This document shows, one piece after another, positions 36,101 to 47,829 of a stretch of DNA of 64,000 nt (positions are counted from its first letter, which is position 1; the number at the start of each line of letters is the position of its first letter). The translations under genes and the position numbers were made by a program. Source of the DNA: Porites lobata (taxonomy: Eukaryota; Cnidaria; Anthozoa; Scleractinia; Poritidae); the NCBI GenBank assembly GCA_942486035.1, contig CALNXK010000080.1, positions 1,550,001-1,614,000 on the forward strand, in the 5' to 3' direction. Under the pieces are notes generated by a model. It worked only from the letters and a program-made list of their open reading frames with translations. It searched no databases and was not told the origin of the DNA.

Positions 36101-36960
36101 TGCCTTTATGCTGTTGTCGTAATATGAGCTCACCGTTCAAGCATTCTCGTTTCTTCCCTTCTTATAGCTGAAACGTTATTTCAGATTGTAACGCACGTTC
36201 TTATTGGAAATTTTAATAGTAACTGATACTAATTTTGTAACGTACTGACTTGTAACTAAAGATGAAGGATCGAAACACTCTCCAAAGTTAGAATAGAAAA
36301 AAAAGACTTTGCTCATCGTTTTGAATTGATTTGCACGAATAAAACCGCAAATCTTTGAGAAATGATACTGAAAAAAAAAAACAACAACTTCGAGTTTCTA
36401 TTTTTGTTGTATCAAATCTCGTCAGTCCGTACCTTCTCATAAAATTCAACAAATGATGACGAGTTGCATAAAAAATCGACAAGGTTTTTACCCTAAGTAG
36501 CTATTCCTGGGCAGCTTCGAATTCTCAGCTCGTATATTAACGTACTTAGGAAATATAAGTAAAGAAAAAAAAAAACGTCCGGTCCCAACCGATAAACGAC
36601 ATATCACAAGTCACGCAATGCGGATATAGTGTACTATGAAAATGAGAGGGCCGTTAAACTAATCAATTGATACGCTTACTGTTTTAAGGTTAATTTACTT
36701 TTCGGTTATAGTAAATTCATAGCTGAGAAACCTATCCTTGAAAAAAGAACTCTATAAAGATTACAAAAGAAGAAGGGCGTACGCTCTTTCAGCCTTCCGA
36801 TTGTGCTTACAAAAATTGCCCGCTTTTGCTACAGTTGGGCGTGACGCTGAATGGTTCCGTTTATGCCGTGTGCAAGCAAAGTGAATGCCTATTATTCACA
36901 TTACAACAAATCCAAAATTAGACGGCGATGTAATGAAGAACTCCGTTTTGTTCCGTATAT
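33170..36960. other. Intergenic upstream of gene D, no supported gene
   Basis: Many short overlapping ORFs on both strands (up to 141 codons at 33028-33453 minus) without domain-like character. Part of that ORF translates the GGATTCC repeat. Nothing was recognised between 34000 and 36900. Confidence 0.4.
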
Positions 36961-36964
36961 GGTC

Positions 36965-36972
36965 TATAAAAG
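36965..36972 (+). promoter_or_regulatory. TATA box of gene D
   Basis: TATAAAAG, 200 bp before the start codon. The extra distance relative to paralogues would be explained by a 73-bp intron in the 5' UTR (donor CAG|GTAAGAG at 37053/37054, acceptor AAAGCAG ending 37126). Confidence 0.55.
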
Positions 36973-37164
36973 CGGTCCTGCAGAGATCAGAAACTCACAA
37001 ATCAACTTTATAGTGAAGAGAAACGAATTGCAGTCTATCCGTTCGAGCTACAGGTAAGAGGAAAACGAAAAAATTCTAACAGAAGAAAAAACTGCAACAA
37101 AAAATACCTACCTTTATCGAAAGCAGACGTTAGAAGAACGCAGAGACTGATTCTATTCATCGAC

Positions 37165-38217
37165 ATGGAAAAAAGCATCACAATGAAGGTATGTGTGGGT
37201 TGATTATGAATAAATGATGACCAGTATATCCTGATCTTTCGGGAATAATACTTTTCTGAAAACTTAGATCAAGAAAAACCACTAATTATTGAGCTAAATA
37301 GGTTTAAATCGACCATTTTTTTGTTCAAATCTCGCACAAAACTAAGATACTTTAATAGTAATTTGCTCTGAATATAATGAGTTTTGAGGTAATCGCCCAC
37401 GGCTATTAGGCGAAAACATCCTTTGAACTTGAAGCTTGCACCAGATAGATTAAAAGCTTTCATGTAAATGATAACTTTCCACGATGAAGGACATTTTGTG
37501 GTTTAAGACTTAACGGTAGTATTCTAAAATCGTGACAAACTGACACAGAAATAGAAACACTTTTTCTTAGTGGGTATAACTGTTACGTCCTTTGAGAATG
37601 AGAGTCAGTTTTTTGTTTTGCTCCAGCTCTGAGTTTCCTGTGCCTGGGGTGTTATCTCCTGAATCTTTCTCTCCTTGAAGTAGTTTTTGCTTCAGATTCT
37701 TTAATAAACGTATTTTACTGAATTTTGAGAAAAGTTGAAAGTACGAAAATTAAACATATTAACCAAACTTAAAACTTTATATATTTTTTTCCAGTTTGCA
37801 GTATACTTTTTTATACAAAGTTGGCTTTTCAGTGAAGTTCTGCTTAGCCCTGTTAAGACAGGTCAGCAACCAGACGGTGGGCATCCTCGCACAGCCGATA
37901 CAGCGACCAATACGTTATCGATGGAGTTACTCAAAAAGAAAACATCAACGTTTGAAGGATACGACAACACTAACCGTACAAACATCCGGGACATTTTATA
38001 CCGCCTCAGAGTCAGACGTTCGCAACCTTGCTTGGAGAGAGTACATTATAAATTCAACAGGTGTCTTGGGAGATACCAATCCGAAGTTAGCTGTAAGTCA
38101 AGCCATATTGGATGTGCTTTACATCGGGTTCCACCAAAATGCAAACGAAATTATTCAGTGATGTTCGGAAAAAACAATGCCTCTTGTTTGGTAGCAACGA
38201 GTTGCTCCTGCGCATGA
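37165..38217 (+). CDS. Gene D: secreted 8-Cys cystine-knot-like pro-protein
   Basis: Exon 1 is 37165-37188 (MEKSITMK; donor AAG|GTATGT), the phase-0 intron is 37189-37794, and exon 2 is 37795-38217 after TTTTTTTCCAG. The precursor is 148 residues; a second in-frame ATG two codons before the donor could also start it. The signal core 'FAVYFFIQS' is followed by WLFSEVLLSPVK, shared with gene B. The prodomain ends in ILYRLRVRR, a furin-type site at 80-83. The mature domain is C-x10-C-x9-C-x6-C-x8-C-x14-C-x5-C-x-C, ending SCSCA, with a sequon (NAS) near its end. Gene D is in the opposite orientation to A, B and C, so an inversion or inverted duplication separates it from its sister B. Likely an extracellular ligand; receptor unknown. 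Confidence 0.85.
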
Positions 38218-39542
38218 GCAAAGAGGGGTTCTCCACTTTCGGAACAAAGAATAGAAATTTCTATAATTTATGCTTACCAAATTGATAATTTTAATTCGTA
38301 ATCTATGTAATTTATAACTTTCATCACTATGTGATGACCATGTAGTCCATACAGGACTTTTGCTTCTTTTGAACCTTTGTTAGTTTTGGAACTGAGGGAA
38401 GTATTTTTTGTTAAGTGACGTTTGATTTCGTTTGACGGTCTCTGCTATTTGCGATGGTATTTCAGCCACACCGTCAATTTATGAAGATTCGGCAAGTATT
38501 TAAATAACTGTTCAACTTATGTAACTTACTAAATTGTCACTCAGTTGAGTTTTTTTTTCGATGTCAACTATTTAAACAAACCAGAGTAAGGCTAAAACCA
38601 ATTGAAACCTCTGATTCGTCACGAATACAGAAACTTGTCTTTAAAGGGTCACTGAACTTAACTTATTCACGAAATTTTCTGCGTGCGGTGTAATATATAG
38701 CGAGACAGTAAGTTCAATACTGAGAGAATTTTATCGCCGTAAAAGCTCTTTTTCCAAGATTTTTTTACTTTCTTTTGATTCTGAGTGATCTGAATACTCA
38801 ACTTTGTTCAGATAACATCTTTTTGATGCTATCCTACATGTTATATAATATTTATTGATGTTTTTGCCAAGGTCATATGAAATTAAGAATATTTAAGTTC
38901 CCAAGGGGATTACCAGATAGGATGTAAAAATATTATAATTAAATTGTAAATATATATTTTTTCAAAATATCTACAATTTTACTTAAAAGTAAGTTGTAGC
39001 TTATACTCTGGTATCATATTTCTAGTTTCATTATTCAATAAATAAGAAACTTATTGAAATCTTCTAACTTGTGGTTTACTCAATCCATTCCTTGAAATGG
39101 CTGACGCTGTAATAAGTTTCAAGGAGTCCATCGAACCAGCTCGTAGCGTTGAAAGGAAAGACAGTGGTATTTAAAGGTCGTTATACGCTTAAGCTATTAT
39201 AAGCTCGTGCGGGTTCTAATTATTGAATTCAAGCAATTCCTGGTTCTCAAAGCCCTAAAAGTGGAACTAAAACGGAAGCGAGTTTTTACGCACGGAGTAT
39301 CGGGTTATCGACACAACTCCAGGAGCGGCTTTTTTCAAGCAAACAGCATAGTGAGTTAGCTCAAAATGAAATAATAATAATAATAATAATAACAAAACAA
39401 TGATATCTTACTTTTCTTTCCCTGTTTCTGCGTTTGATTTCCATAGTGTCTTTTTGTTTGCCTTTGTTTGCTGCGATTTCCGAGTCTTTGAAAATACTGC
39501 CCAACAGCTACCATTTTGAAATTGCTTCACTCAGTTCCAACT
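38218..39542. other. Gene D 3' UTR and intergenic
   Basis: AT-rich; a plus-strand AATAAA at 39037-39042 is the first strong poly(A) hexamer seen but is 820 nt from the stop. A short (AAT)n tract lies at about 39370-39390. Confidence 0.35.
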
Positions 39543-39737
39543 GACCACTCTAGAAAATTCCATAACATACCATAATGCTCTTTGTTTGTCACCCCACATT
39601 TTGCATAGGCATCTTTTTCAGTTTCTCTGGGGCCATTTTAACTCTTAAGAGACACTGAAGACAATGCTTATGCAAAATTTTGGAGTGACAAACAAAGAGC
39701 ATTATCATCGGTATATAATGGTATTTCTGGAGTGGTC
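39543..39737. mobile_element. Fold-back MITE, GACCACTC ends
   Basis: Begins GACCACTCTAGAAAATTCC and ends GGTATTTCTGGAGTGGTC. The inner arms 'ataatgctctttgtttgtca' are inverted at both sides, giving about 70-bp arms. 195 bp, no coding capacity. Confidence 0.85.
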
Positions 39738-39913
39738 AATTCTACGCTTCCAAAGTTTGCCCTTATGTCCAGAAGTGCATCGAAATGCATTCATTTGTTT
39801 TAATTATCGACATTATTTTAAATTTTGGTAACTTCTTATTCGTGAAGAGGTTTTGTCATGACCCCCCAGTTGGCATCATGTATCGGCACTAGCGTCGTCA
39901 CTAGCTGCACGAT

Positions 39914-40440
39914 CGTTCAAGTCTTGAATTGTTTTGGTTTTTACGGGTAGCATTAAGAAAATGGTGAAACGCCCTTTGCTGTGTGGAACCTCGGTCCAAC
40001 GAACGATTTTCCCTTTCCCAGAAGTGGCGGTTTGGTCTAAAAATAACGGGGGGGGGCCTGGGCCCCCCAGGCCCCTCCCCTGGATCCGGCACTGCCCAGT
40101 AATAGTAAAATATATGAAAAAGGACTTCGATCTAACCAGGAGCCCATTATATACCCTGATATAACGAAACCTCGTTATAGCGAACCAAATTTTGTCAGTC
40201 CCTTGGCATTCGTTATATCGCAGTTCCACAGTATTATGCCCTCAGTTCGAAGCTGATTTGTCATGATGGTCTCCAAACTCGCCCCTGGGCGCAACGGAAG
40301 ATATACTCCTCCACACCCTGAGATAAGGGGGGGGCGGCCTCAAAAATTTTTTTTTCAGCCCTTCGGGCCTCATTTTGGTCTAAAAATGAGGGGGGGGGGG
40401 CGGCCCCCCAGGACCCTCCCCTAGATCCGCCACTGGCATT
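39914..40440. repeat. Two fragments of a GGATCCGSCACTG/poly-G dispersed repeat
   Basis: About 39930-40097 and 40258-40440 each hold a G-run followed by 'cccccaggMccctcccctRgatccgSCactgsc', preceded by 'tttNgtctaaaaatRaNggggg'. The encoded 'GG.....PPP..FLDQ' peptides are repeat translation, not genes. Confidence 0.65.
40150..40236. mobile_element. Truncated pogo-like element end
   Basis: 'gatataacgaaacctcgttatagcgaa...cattcgttatatcgcagttccacagta' has the same 'TATAACGAA' subterminal repeats and 'TTCCACNGTA' end as the full element at 60686-61099. Confidence 0.6.
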
Positions 40441-40499
40441 ATCCGGCAACTGCCTTCAAGTTACAAGCTTGGCTTTTAGATGTTTACCTCTTTTGTAGG

Positions 40500-41270
40500 A
40501 TATGATCAGAGGTCTTTTAAAAATTGTTTTCAGCAGAGGCCGATTTTCTATTTGACTCCGGTTTGCCATCAGTGTCTTTTTAAGATCTTGTACCACTGGG
40601 TGATATGTTGTAACGAAAGAAAATAGTCCATCTATATTTTTTTGCTTTTGTTTTAGCGCCGATTGTCTTATAATAAGACAAAGCTGACCTCTGACAACAA
40701 CCTTTCTATATCTCGCGTGCTTCGAGACGTTGTTTAAAGTTCGCAAAGCACTCTTTAAATGTTTTTGAGGAGTTTGTCTTCAGTAATCTTATTGTGTTAT
40801 TGCTTCGCCTTTAATGAAACCTCTTTTTACTATTGTTTTCGTTCTCACATATTTCGGCCGTGAACTTTATTGTCGGATGGAATTTGTTAGCTTCTTTAAT
40901 AAATCGTGTTGGAACTTGTGAAATTTTTTTGCTTTATGCTTTAGCATTAATAAAGTGCATCTCACTGCTATTATTCAGGGAACATGGCGAAATATATTAT
41001 TTTTTACCAATTATACACAAATTATTATTATTGTTGTTAATTATCAGGATTATAACTATTTAATACTTTAGATTCTCGACATATCACTCTCGATTCTCGA
41101 CTTAGTAGATCTTAGTACTCTCGACTATTGACTTGTTACTCTCGACTCTCGACAATTACTCAGACTGGCCACTCAGACTCTTATAGAGACGATTTGCCTT
41201 AAACTATGAGCAAAACCACTTCCCAAGAATTCAATAAGTCCACTTCCGGTTGACGTGCGTTGCGTGTTTT
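40500..41270. other. Non-coding, low-complexity patches
   Basis: Contains a short CTCGAC-based repeat at about 41075-41155 ('ctctcgactctcgac', 'attctcgac') and AT-rich filler. No gene seen. Confidence 0.4.
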
Positions 41271-41275
41271 AGAAT

Positions 41276-41556
41276 GTTCACCGTCCCCTATTTTTTCCTG
41301 ACATCGTCGAGATCGAGCACTTTGCGTTAAGGGCGGCCATCTTGGTTTCAGATGTTCCAAGTCTAGCTTGGGAATGAGTTCTTAAATCTACTTAGGGGGC
41401 GGGGAACGGTTTGAGAGGAGACTCCCCTCTCCCCACCGCTATAAATCCAGATATCCGCCCACTCGGTACATAAGAAACCAAGATGGCTCCTCGTGTTGGA
41501 AAGCACTCGACCCTGACAATCTTACGGAAAAACAGGGGACTGTGTACAGCCTATCA
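41276..41556. mobile_element. Fold-back MITE carrying CAAGATGG elements
   Basis: Left arm 'caccgtcccctattttttcc...gagcac...gccatcttggtttc' pairs with right arm 'gaaaccaagatggc...gtgctc...ggaaaaacaggggactgtg', about 75 bp per arm and diverged. The inner ends are YY1-like sites in inverted orientation. A related half-copy may be the 12560-12680 region. Confidence 0.7.
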
Positions 41557-41767
41557 TTGCTTAAGCTCCGTAAATTTGGTCGGGTGCTCTCACTCGCAAT
41601 ATCATCTAATATCACATTAGACGATATTGTCTAATGTTTCTCTTTGTTTACTAGACGACAAAAGTCGCGAAATCCAGGACAACCTCCACTTCTCATATGA
41701 TCTTTTTGTGGTTAGCTTAGGATTAGAGCTCACCAGTCCTTGACCAACTCGGCCTACATTTGTTGTG

Positions 41768-43336
41768 TTAGTGGCGGCATGTACAACCAGTTGTTAAAAC
41801 CTTGTTTATACGTGTAATAAACGCTCTAAGAGGCATACATTTCCCGGCGCCGCCTGATTTTGGACTACAGTAGAGAGTCGCACGGCGGCATACAAAATCA
41901 GTAAGTATTGTGTTGAGTTCACTGTGGTAGGTTTTTCTAATCCTCCTCACGCAAGGGTTCATGCCATCTCTTCCGTAGGATGGATTCCATGTCAAAAAAT
42001 GTCCGGAAGATCGACGTTTCACTTGAGGCTTACCTGACGACGACTTGCTTTTAAGGTGTAATTTGCTTTTATTGGCACGATCTAAGACTTTGGAGTTCCT
42101 TTGCGTATATGAAAGGCTGCTACTGTTTCTGATATTATTGAGAGCAGATGCGTCTTTTGGGTTCTTGTTTCTCAGTTCACGTTTCGTTTTCGATGTGGTT
42201 TTTCTAGGCTGCATTATTCCAGATTCGTCAGCGCGTTTTCCAGGAGCTCGTTCAACTGATGGCTGAATGACTTCGGTTAAAATAGTAACCTGGAAATCAA
42301 AGTAAACAGAAATTTAACTACAACACAAATATGGTTCACGATATTTAATATCAGTATGTGGTGCATGGATAATAAAAAATTTAAATGTGACTCATTTTAG
42401 CGTGCACTAAGACGGTTATCCACTGTTCAGTGTTAACGGTTCGTTGGTCACTTTTATGTGTATTATGGTTATTTTGACATTATCTACGTCCAAGAACTAA
42501 CAACACGAACGTTCGAGAAATTGCGCTTATTACCGAAGTCTCCAGGGGTCACAGCTGCATAACTTGACGCAATTTTTTAACTTCAAGCGTTATAAACTAA
42601 TGAGTTTAACTGGAATGAATTTCCGACATAAGCGGTTACGTCCAACGTTAAATTTCAAGCAACGCGGCCCCTATTGTCGTCAGCGTGTAGAAATCTATAA
42701 ATTTTAAACAATTGGAAGCAGTATCAAGCTCGATTTTTTTTTCTCAAAAAAAGTTTATATCCTTGCCTGACCCTAAGAGCATTAGGGCCATATTTGGAGG
42801 TATCATTGATCGGTAAACAACCGTCTTCCACTTCCAAAAAGTGCCCTAAATCCCAAAATTCAAATTAACTACGCAAACATAATTATGCATGCAAAAATGC
42901 AGCGAAGAGCGTTCATTAGAATGGTCACACCATGGCTTGATTACCTGCCATTAGCATTCCTTCTAAAGTAGACACTCGAACTGTACTCGACAGATGCAAC
43001 TACATTCACGTTTCCATTGGTTAAGCCTTCTTCTCTTTTAAGTCCTGATTGAACATAGAGTTAATTCGTCCGAAATCGCCTCACTTCTTTGAAAAGCAGT
43101 ATATTGCCTCCTCTTCGTCCTAGCACACACCCACCATTCTCTCGAGTAACAGAGATAACGATTAACTTCACTGCGTTAAGCATATACTGTTAACTTTTTG
43201 GATGATGATGTAGCAAAGTAAACTAAGTAATCTGTGACTTTGCAGTATTTATACAGGTGTGACTGCAAAGTCTTTGGCATGGGCCAAAGCTACTCACCAA
43301 TATCAGCAAAGCCGCTGGCAAGATGAACGTGGGCAT
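41768..43336 (-). CDS. Gene E: secreted 6-Cys cystine-knot-like pro-protein
   Basis: Exon 1 is 43298-43336 (13 codons, MPTFILPAALLIL; donor TTG|GTGAGT). The phase-0 intron is 42290-43297 and exon 2 is 41768-42289 (acceptor ATTTCCAG). The precursor is 186 residues, the longest of the set. Unlike A-D, most of the signal core is in exon 1. The prodomain is unusually basic and Ser/Lys-rich, with processing at QVKRR (104-106). A segment GHFLTWNPSYG precedes the first cysteine and is shared with gene G. The mature domain is C-x20-C-x6-C-x9-C-x17-C-x-C, ending TTGCTCRH. The six-cysteine order with a terminal GCxC matches neurotrophin, Spaetzle and IL-17-type folds, but I cannot say which is closest. 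Confidence 0.85.
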
Positions 43337-43435
43337 AATACCACAACGCACCTAGACGAACGATTAGTGAAATGAAACGAAGAACATATTGAAGCATATA
43401 CTGAAAAGAAGGGTGTTATAACAGTAAAAGATGAG

Positions 43436-43441
43436 CTTATA
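43436..43441 (-). promoter_or_regulatory. Weak TATA-like element of gene E
   Basis: Minus-strand TATAAG 105 bp upstream of the start codon; supported mainly by its position relative to the paralogues. Confidence 0.3.
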
Positions 43442-43517
43442 TTACCCTTGAAAAGACTGTAGGATTAGTTCCGCGTCATTAAGTTATTTTTCATTCTGAG
43501 ATGAAGCGGCTGAAACA

Positions 43518-43898
43518 GGGGCACGCAACGAGAATATAGTTCAAAACCACTTAAACATAGCATTGTTAAACGTATTTTAGTATTTAAACGTATTTTTATC
43601 CCCCCAAAATATTTCATCTGTTCGGATTTCCTAGCTGAAAGTCTAGTGATCCGAAAATTATAGAGATCAACCCTTACTTTTTCGAAAATTTCAGCCAGAA
43701 AAAAGGCTCCCGAAAAGTTTAGGTGACCTTTTTAAAGTAAAAATCCGTTAAAAATGGGCAATTATACCATTTTTAGATGTTCGAAAATCCTAGGAGAGGC
43801 AGGCAAGCAAGAAATTTTACAACAAATGTTCCGAAAATTCTATATCTCAAATCTTCTTCCGAACAGATATTTTCCGAAAATTGACGTTGGGTGCCCCT
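43518..43898. mobile_element. GGCACCCAACG-ended MITE, copy 2
   Basis: Same element as 29749-30102, 381 bp. It ends 'aggggcacgcaacg'/'cgttgggtgcccct'. Extra bases relative to copy 1 lie near 43605-43640 ('catctgttcggatttcctagctgaaagtc'). Confidence 0.85.
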
Positions 43899-43899
43899 G

Positions 43900-45771
43900 G
43901 CTCAAAGTACAAGCTCGGGGCAGCCCCGTTCAAAGCAGCCTAATTAATAAGTATATGTTCAAATGGTGACGAGATTGTACTTATTTCATCGAGTATACAT
44001 TTGATATACCAGTTTCTTTCATGGGTGACTAATTTCGCTCGCAGCCGTGAAGAATGATTTGCGCTTTCTAACTATTACATAGACGTTTCTCAAGAGAGAT
44101 TGAGCTTAGTAGCTTATTCATTCTCTCTTGAAAAAAATAAATCCGGTTACAACCCTTCTTGCCGTTCATAACTTTGCTTTTCCTTTTCCTTCAGCGTTTT
44201 TAACGCCGTAACATCATTTTTAAACATGAATGCCTTCTTGGTGCCGAGGAATAGCAAACTTGGTGCAACTAAATTTTAACAACAGCGAACTTTTTCGAGC
44301 ACACAGTGGAACAAAGACTTGCAAAGCAAATTAGCACAAATGTTATTAGAGATAAGGAAAAAGGTCCATTTAATTAAAGTGATATTTGTATAAGTACGTC
44401 AGTAGAGTTATAGAGCTACCTTTATGTACGAGAGATTTAAAGGTGCTAAACATAACAATATTATTATCTGGCGGGTTGATACAGGAATTTGTATGGGTAA
44501 TAGCATGATTTGTAGTGATATTTGGCATAAATACCACGAGTGATATTTCAAAATTGTTAGACGTAATTTCACGAGCCATTAGGCGACAAAAGGTTTGTCA
44601 TTTTCACATGTAGGTATTTCAAATTAAGCTGATTTACCACTGCTCTAAGCCAATCAAATTGCAGAAGTTTCTTATGTAGTGGTATAAAAATACGAATTAT
44701 GCAAATTACATTAGTGTCATTTACATTGTACTTAAGTGTTCGAAACACGTAGAAAGTATTTGGAGGCCACAACACTGCCCAATCATGTAGTCAACTGTTT
44801 TCTGAAGAATATTAAGACTTTTTGTTCAATTTCCCTGGTGAAATTATAAATTAACGCAGGAATTTCGCACCAAGTAATATTACGGAATAATTTGTCACTG
44901 ATATCTTAATTTGGCTACTTTCAATAAAAACACTTCTGCAAGAAAATTTCCGAATTTAAAGACAGAGCTTTGATGACTGACGTAGTAAATTTTAGATTAT
45001 ATTGGCACCTCTAACTACACCTGGCTCCTCACAACTGTCGAAATAAACTAAAACTGATCTTTATGGGAACATAGGATTGAAGGGAAATAGCGATTTAACC
45101 CAAAGTAGCTTAACTCACTTTATTCAAGGTCTTCAAGGTTTCTAAGCCCTCGTCGCTGTGATATGTTCCATTACTTTGCTCTCAGTATACTCCTAACAAA
45201 ACAGTGGAAAAAATTATCACTCAAGTGACCACAAATGGGCCAGAAAGCTACACGGGAAACTCTGAACTGAGTCGAGGTAGAGGCATTTTTTTTATCCAGT
45301 ACACGTTCTTATTCTAAGGTTAGGTAACTATATTGCCCGTTTTGGGGGATAACCTTGCGGTGTAGGAAGCTGCGAACGTTTTCTTAGTCTTGCAGCTTTT
45401 TCTTTTCGTTAATCAAAAAGATGCTGTAGTTGTCCATGTTACTAAAAATACGTGTATCGCAGAAACCTCGAGTACCTTGGGGGGTGGGGGAGGGAAGACC
45501 CATAAAATGTCGGGCATAGAAGGGGGGGGAGAGACAATTGGAGTAAATTATGTAACTGGCATGGGCAGGGCAGGTTTCAATACTGGCTCTAATATTGGAA
45601 GGTGAGATGTAGTTAATCTCCTTTTGGTTGGAGTAAATACCTAGTGCTCTGTCGTTAAAAAGGATTTGCTGGGGTTTTAATGGGGGTTGGTGTTGTTAAG
45701 GAAGGCTAGCCAATGTTTCATAGGTCCCGTGTCCACCCCATAAGTATCATTATAGTCAAAAGGAAATGGGT
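43900..45771. other. Intergenic, no supported gene
   Basis: Short AT-rich ORFs only. The stretch about 44640-44690 ('ctctaagccaatcaaattgc', then 'agaagtttcttatgtagt') has the look of a dispersed repeat, but no second copy is in this window. Confidence 0.35.
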
Positions 45772-45885
45772 TAGTCTCCCTCGCAGCCTTTTTTAGTAAC
45801 GTCACGCAACGCTCCTCCCCACAAACGGCCGTTTGTGGGGAGGAGCGTTGCGTGACGATACTAAAATAGGCTGCGAGGGAGACTA
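45772..45885. mobile_element. Mutator-like MITE with perfect 9-bp target duplication
   Basis: A 114-bp near-perfect palindrome from TAGTCTCCCTCGCAGCC to its complement, centred on 'aaacggccgttt'. It is flanked by GAAATGGGT at 45763-45771 and 45886-45894. Both arms include 'gtcacgcaacgctcctcccc'. Same family as 19674-19780. Confidence 0.9.
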
Positions 45886-45984
45886 GAAATGGGTGTGATA
45901 GTGGCAAAAAGATGCTCTAGTTGTCTATGTTATAATGTGGCAGAAATAATTTAAATATACTCGGGTAAGGTTTCCTGTTGTTTA

Positions 45985-46172
45985 GACAAAACAGCGAAGA
46001 GAAAAGCGACTTGAGTTTTCCCGATATTTCGGACGGACAAGTCGATCGTCCTTCTTCAGGGGATTTAATGAAGAATTGGAAAGTTGTTACAATTAAATCC
46101 CCTAAAGAAGGACGGCTCGTCCGTCCGAAAGATCGGGAAAACTGAAGTCGCTTTTCTCTTTGCTGTTTTGTT
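45985..46172. mobile_element. Fold-back element, ~75-bp arms
   Basis: 'aaaacagcgaagagaaaagc...gttttcccgatatttcggac...ccttcttcaggggattta' is inverted about 46065-46080, ending 'gcttttctctttgctgtttt'. Confidence 0.85.
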
Positions 46173-46394
46173 ATTTATGTCTATATTTTCGTCTGGAATA
46201 AAACAGCAGGATTTGGCTATCGTCATTTTATATAAAAAGTTTGCTATTGTTTCCTTGGCATGCCCTAAAGCTAAAAACGTTTTTTCTTTCTTCAACATAT
46301 CTTTCCTAGGTTGCGTGCCAAGGAAGTAAATGTTGATTTGATTCCAGGCATAAAATTCAGGACCTAAACTACGAGGAAGTATGACCCGGTCTAG

Positions 46395-46475
46395 TATACG
46401 TTACCTGACTATGCGGTATGGCTTGTACTTTACGCATGCGCACAGCCATATCGCCTAGGCAATGGCAGCCATGAA
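46395..46475. repeat. Short dispersed repeat (second copy at 61735-61805)
   Basis: Shares 'ggtatggcNNgtac', 'ttNcgcatgcRcacagccata' and 'gcagccatgNacagc' with 61740-61806, same orientation. The copy at 61.7 kb lies just before exon 2 of gene G. Confidence 0.5.
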
Positions 46476-47105
46476 CAGCTGGTTCGCCCTCATTAGGGTC
46501 ATTAAATTCAGGGTTTTCCAAGGGATAGTAGGGGACCATAAAATTAGCTTCAACACCCAAACTTTCCTTAGAAATCCTTTAATAAACCCATGCTAACTGA
46601 AAAACCTGTAGCATACCGAGCATTAAAGATAATTAGTTATTTCAGGTGAAAGATATATTGGACCCGGTAAACAAAAAAGAGAAAGAAGAAACCGTGTAAA
46701 GCTGCTAGCTATGATTAATTTTTGAAGTGACGAGCGAGCGACTTTTTTGCACTGGGGTTGTCATGACATTACTTAGTTGCGATTGTTGTTTCGTAACCGA
46801 TAAAGAGATTAGGAAAGTGAGCATATGAAATTTCATATATCTAGACCGTGGAAGAAAGGTCTTTAACAATTGAAAATTCGTCGCATTTATACGCGCAGCT
46901 TTAGCTGCGACAAGAAAGCCGGCCTCAAAAAAAGTACACCATTTTCACGATCAAGCGGTTTCACGACAATTGCCAGAATTCATTTTGGTCTTGCTAAATT
47001 ATTTTAATTTGTAAACTCTAACAACGTTTTTAAACAATATTCGTGATTTGCTCATGAAAACATAAAACTTTGTAGTTGTACTCAGATTACGTAATCGTAC
47101 AAGTT

Positions 47106-47175
47106 TATAGAGATTCGAACCCATGACCTCTGGACACCGGTGCTGTGCTCAATTAAAGCTGTCGAGCTGGAAGCG
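47106..47175 (-). repeat. tRNA-derived (SINE-like) fragment
   Basis: The minus strand reads AGCTTTAATTGAGC (D-arm-like) then 'accggtgtccagaggtcatg' and GGTTCGAATC, an intact pol III B-box/T-arm. There is no clean acceptor stem or anticodon loop, so it is not a functional tRNA gene. Confidence 0.45.
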
Positions 47176-47829
47176 AGCAAATATGCATGTAATCCACAAA
47201 ATAAGTGGAATACTTTATAAAAGGTTACCGTTGCAAGTGTTCTATCAATCGGAGATTCCGCATTTACACCTCAAAGATGTTATATTGGATTCCCTATCGA
47301 CATGATATCAGAACAACTTAAAGTGACACACTCGAAGATTTAAGGACCTCTATAAGACGCAAGTCGATTTTCACCATGCCGGAATATTACTGCGACGGGA
47401 TTTCAATACGACTTACTTAGTTGTTTTGTATCCTATTGCGAGATCCGTTTTCAAAATATAGTCAAAATATAAGTCCATTTTGTTAGAAGATGCAGTCAAT
47501 TAAAGTAAGCAATTAAAGCCGGCGATCACTGCATGCAGTTTCAGTTTTCCTGCGTGCGACACGCACATCTCTTGTTCTTCCTGCAAAAGAAAGTACTCAG
47601 TCCCCCTCTACAGCCACTGATAGCAAGTAAACGCTTATTTGGAATATTACGAGACATCAAGGCAAGGAGAGTGTGAACAGGAAAAATAAAACACCTGATT
47701 AATATAACATCACTGACCTTTAAATTGCCGTCAAATATGAGTTTAACGTTCTAAAGTATTTCCGGAGGTGTTGCTGGGGGCTGTCCTGAGGTGATGTGTA
47801 AGGGTTACACGATTTTATCGCTGGATCGC

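Noticed and set aside
39876..40449. ORFs with GGP/PPP-rich peptides
   Set aside because: Translations of the G-run/GGATCCGSCACTG dispersed repeat, present twice here in similar form.
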